Both the position numbers and the translations under genes were made by a program. The notes below the pieces were generated by a model, which did no database searches, had not been told where the DNA came from, and worked only from the letters and a program-made list of their open reading frames with translations. A stretch of DNA of 17,773 bases, from contig BEXV01000120.1 in the NCBI GenBank assembly GCA_003118195.1, positions 183,207 through 200,979 on the forward strand. Direction: 5' to 3'. This DNA comes from Hemicentrotus pulcherrimus. Its lineage: Eukaryota > Echinodermata > Echinoidea > Camarodonta > Strongylocentrotidae. This document shows, piece by piece, positions 16,235 through 17,773 of this stretch; the stretch's first letter is position 1, and the number at the start of each line of letters is the position of its first letter.

Positions 16235-16600
16235 CGTGCCATATTTTATTTCCAAGCATTCTATTTTGAGGTGTAGATAAAATTCCTCGTCTTCCACTCC
16301 TCTCATTAAAAATACCGGACGGCTTTCATTCTTACATTACATGCTCTCTCACCAAATAGTTTTATATTATTATTATTTGATGCTTTTTTTCTTTCGCAGC
16401 TTTAAAACCCTTGTCTGCCTACCTATGTAATGTTCGGTTTTATTTCCGCCATTGCTGTGGTAGAGTATTTTCGTTTTCTCTATTTTACATGAGATATCAA
16501 TGCTCTTTTTACAATCTGTATCTTTACAGTTATATATTTATTCAACAACAAAAATGTGTTCAGATTTCTTGATAGTTTTAAAAGCTGTAAAAATTCCACA
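16235..16600. other. Noncoding stretch, possibly more of the retroelement
   Basis: Could include decayed sequence of the element ending at 15988. An ATT trinucleotide run lies near 16366. No intact frame. Confidence 0.35.
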
Positions 16601-16604
16601 TTCT

Positions 16605-16720
16605 CACTCTCCGTCTCTATTACTATTCCCGTCGGCATTGTAGGCCCTTGGTTGTCTTTTTTTGTTTCTCATCTCTATCTGTTTCCCCTTTTCCTCTTTC
16701 TCCCTTCATCCTTATCCGAA
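16605..16720. repeat. Pyrimidine-rich tract
   Basis: T/C-rich low-complexity run. Opposed frames on both strands (plus 16556-16822, minus 16623-16874) are artefacts of it. Confidence 0.65.
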
Positions 16721-16724
16721 CTTG

Positions 16725-17190
16725 GGAATTTCCCTTTCTCATTCCCCTCGTCTCATTTAGAAGGCCGAAAAGCACTTGTAAGCATGCAAGACACTCTTCG
16801 TATTTTCTGTAGAGAATTGTGAGAGGATTAGAGAAGGGGTTAATATTCTGAAGTGGTCTCTTGGCATCTTGCAAGAATTTGAATGTTCTGGTACTGTATG
16901 AACCCTTGAATTGCGTTTTCCCCTAACTGTAGTATCTAGCCTTTTCTCTTTTCCTTATACGAGGCACTTTATTACTTTATATCATGTTAACAACATTGCA
17001 TACAGAGCTTGATTACAATATACCAAATTAACAGATTGATAAAATAAACTAGGGGAGACAAACAGAAAGTGGAAGGGAGAATCAAAGCATGAATAGAAAT
17101 GCGTTTAAGGCTTAACTCAGAAAAATCAATAAGCAATATCACGATGAATCTTTCTTCGTTTAGCCTGTAGTCTCTAGTTAGTATATCTGT
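16725..17190. other. Noncoding stretch, nothing recognised
   Basis: AT-rich with frequent stops and no recognisable motif. Confidence 0.45.
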
Positions 17191-17218
17191 GACTTCTCCA
17201 CGATGAGGTGGAGATGAG
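17191..17218. repeat. Short imperfect inverted repeat
   Basis: CTCCAC (17196-17201) pairs with GTGGAG (17208-17213) around GATGAG. Outer CTT and AAG can pair if two bases bulge. It is too short for a microRNA precursor. Confidence 0.5.
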
Positions 17219-17219
17219 A

Positions 17220-17470
17220 AGCATATGTTTAAGAGGGTCTTTTTTTCTCCTTCTATATGTAAGAAGAAAAAGGGTATTTAAGGTCATATCCACTTATCCA
17301 GTGATATGGCATCGTAACGGTAAAAATGCTAATGGCTTCACTATTTCACAAGATAATAGCTTACTATCTACTGTAGATGTAGCTTAGCCTCAACACTCGT
17401 GTTACCTTATAACTGTATTTCATAAACACTCGTTTTTGATACCCCATTCTATACCGTTATGATTATTTGA
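17220..17470. other. Noncoding stretch, nothing recognised
   Basis: AT-rich, no coding or RNA signal. Confidence 0.45.
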
Positions 17471-17530
17471 TGTGTGTGTTAGTGGGTGTGTGTGCGCGTT
17501 TGTGTTTGTTTTTTGTGCGCTTGTGTGTGC
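17471..17530. repeat. GT-rich tract
   Basis: Interrupted GT dinucleotides with GCGC and T-run insertions. It runs into the first unit of the tandem duplication at 17523. Confidence 0.75.
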
Positions 17531-17773
17531 GTCGAGGGGATGGTATTCTTTAATATATTTTGAAGATATAACTTAGGATTCAACACGACAGTTACCATAC
17601 AACTTTACTAGCTATTGATTTCATATCCCAATAGATAACTGTTTCGTGGGGCTGCGTGTGTGCGTAGAGGGGATGGTGCTGTTTAATACCTTCTAAAGAC
17701 ATAACTTTTCAACACTACAGTTACATACAACTTTATTAGCTATTGATTTCATATCCTAATTGATTACTGTTTC
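17523..17773. repeat. Tandem duplication, unit about 128-133 bp, open at the window end
   Basis: TGCGT(C/A)GAGGGGATGGT occurs at 17528 and 17661. AACTTTA(C/T)TAGCTATTGATTTCATATCC and ...ACTGTTTC recur 128 bp apart, ending at 17645 and 17773. The two copies differ by substitutions and by a few small indels. The second copy ends at the last base of the window, so the array may continue. Confidence 0.85.

Noticed and set aside
1..17773. CRISPR array, bacterial operon or integrated virus
   Set aside because: No regularly spaced identical repeats, no operon-like reading frames and no viral gene-length frames; composition and splice-like signals point to animal noncoding DNA.

Overview
The window looks like noncoding DNA from an animal nuclear genome, most likely an echinoderm and probably a sea urchin. 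The evidence is as follows. No frame holds a long open reading frame. The DNA is AT-rich, with many GT, GA, CT and AAAC tracts. Possible coding segments are short and bounded by GT/AG splice-like signals rather than preceded by ribosome binding sites. Several dispersed repeats resemble sequences I recall from echinoid intergenic DNA, for example the AAAGGGGAAGTTCACCC element at 11140. A single N at 11404 indicates draft assembly. The species assignment rests on memory, not on a search.

Layout. 1-3600 is AT-rich and featureless apart from a 30-bp C-rich minisatellite (370-483), a TTTA tract and pyrimidine-rich tracts. 3640-3900 is a motif-dense block with short inverted repeats. 4528-4626 is a possible minus-strand exon. 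5893-6300 is a repeat nest: a duplicated segment, CT, CA and GA tracts, a half tRNA-like sequence on the minus strand, and a G-quadruplex-type run. 6645-7015 is a second motif-dense, more GC-rich block, ending in a CRE-like inverted repeat. 7700-9360 is mostly repeats: a minus-strand G4 motif, a degenerate CCTGTCT repeat, a 13-bp inverted-repeat pair, a TTGCGATTGA cluster, a GT tract and a GC-rich repeat.

10745-10980 is a third motif-dense block, followed by the recalled echinoid repeat. 13085-13330 is a GC-rich island that begins with a consensus RFX X-box. 13748-13888 (+) and 14605-14838 (-) are the two best exon-like segments; the first ends inside a striking palindrome. 15244-15505 is a degenerate repeat. 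15988 to about 16230 is the 3' tail of a CR1/L2-like retrotransposon on the minus strand. 17523-17773 is an approximately 130-bp tandem duplication cut by the window end.

No complete gene can be called. The most defensible reading is intergenic or intronic DNA with candidate cis-regulatory blocks near 3.7, 6.8, 10.85 and 13.2 kb and a few possible isolated exons. I found no convincing undescribed multi-gene system.
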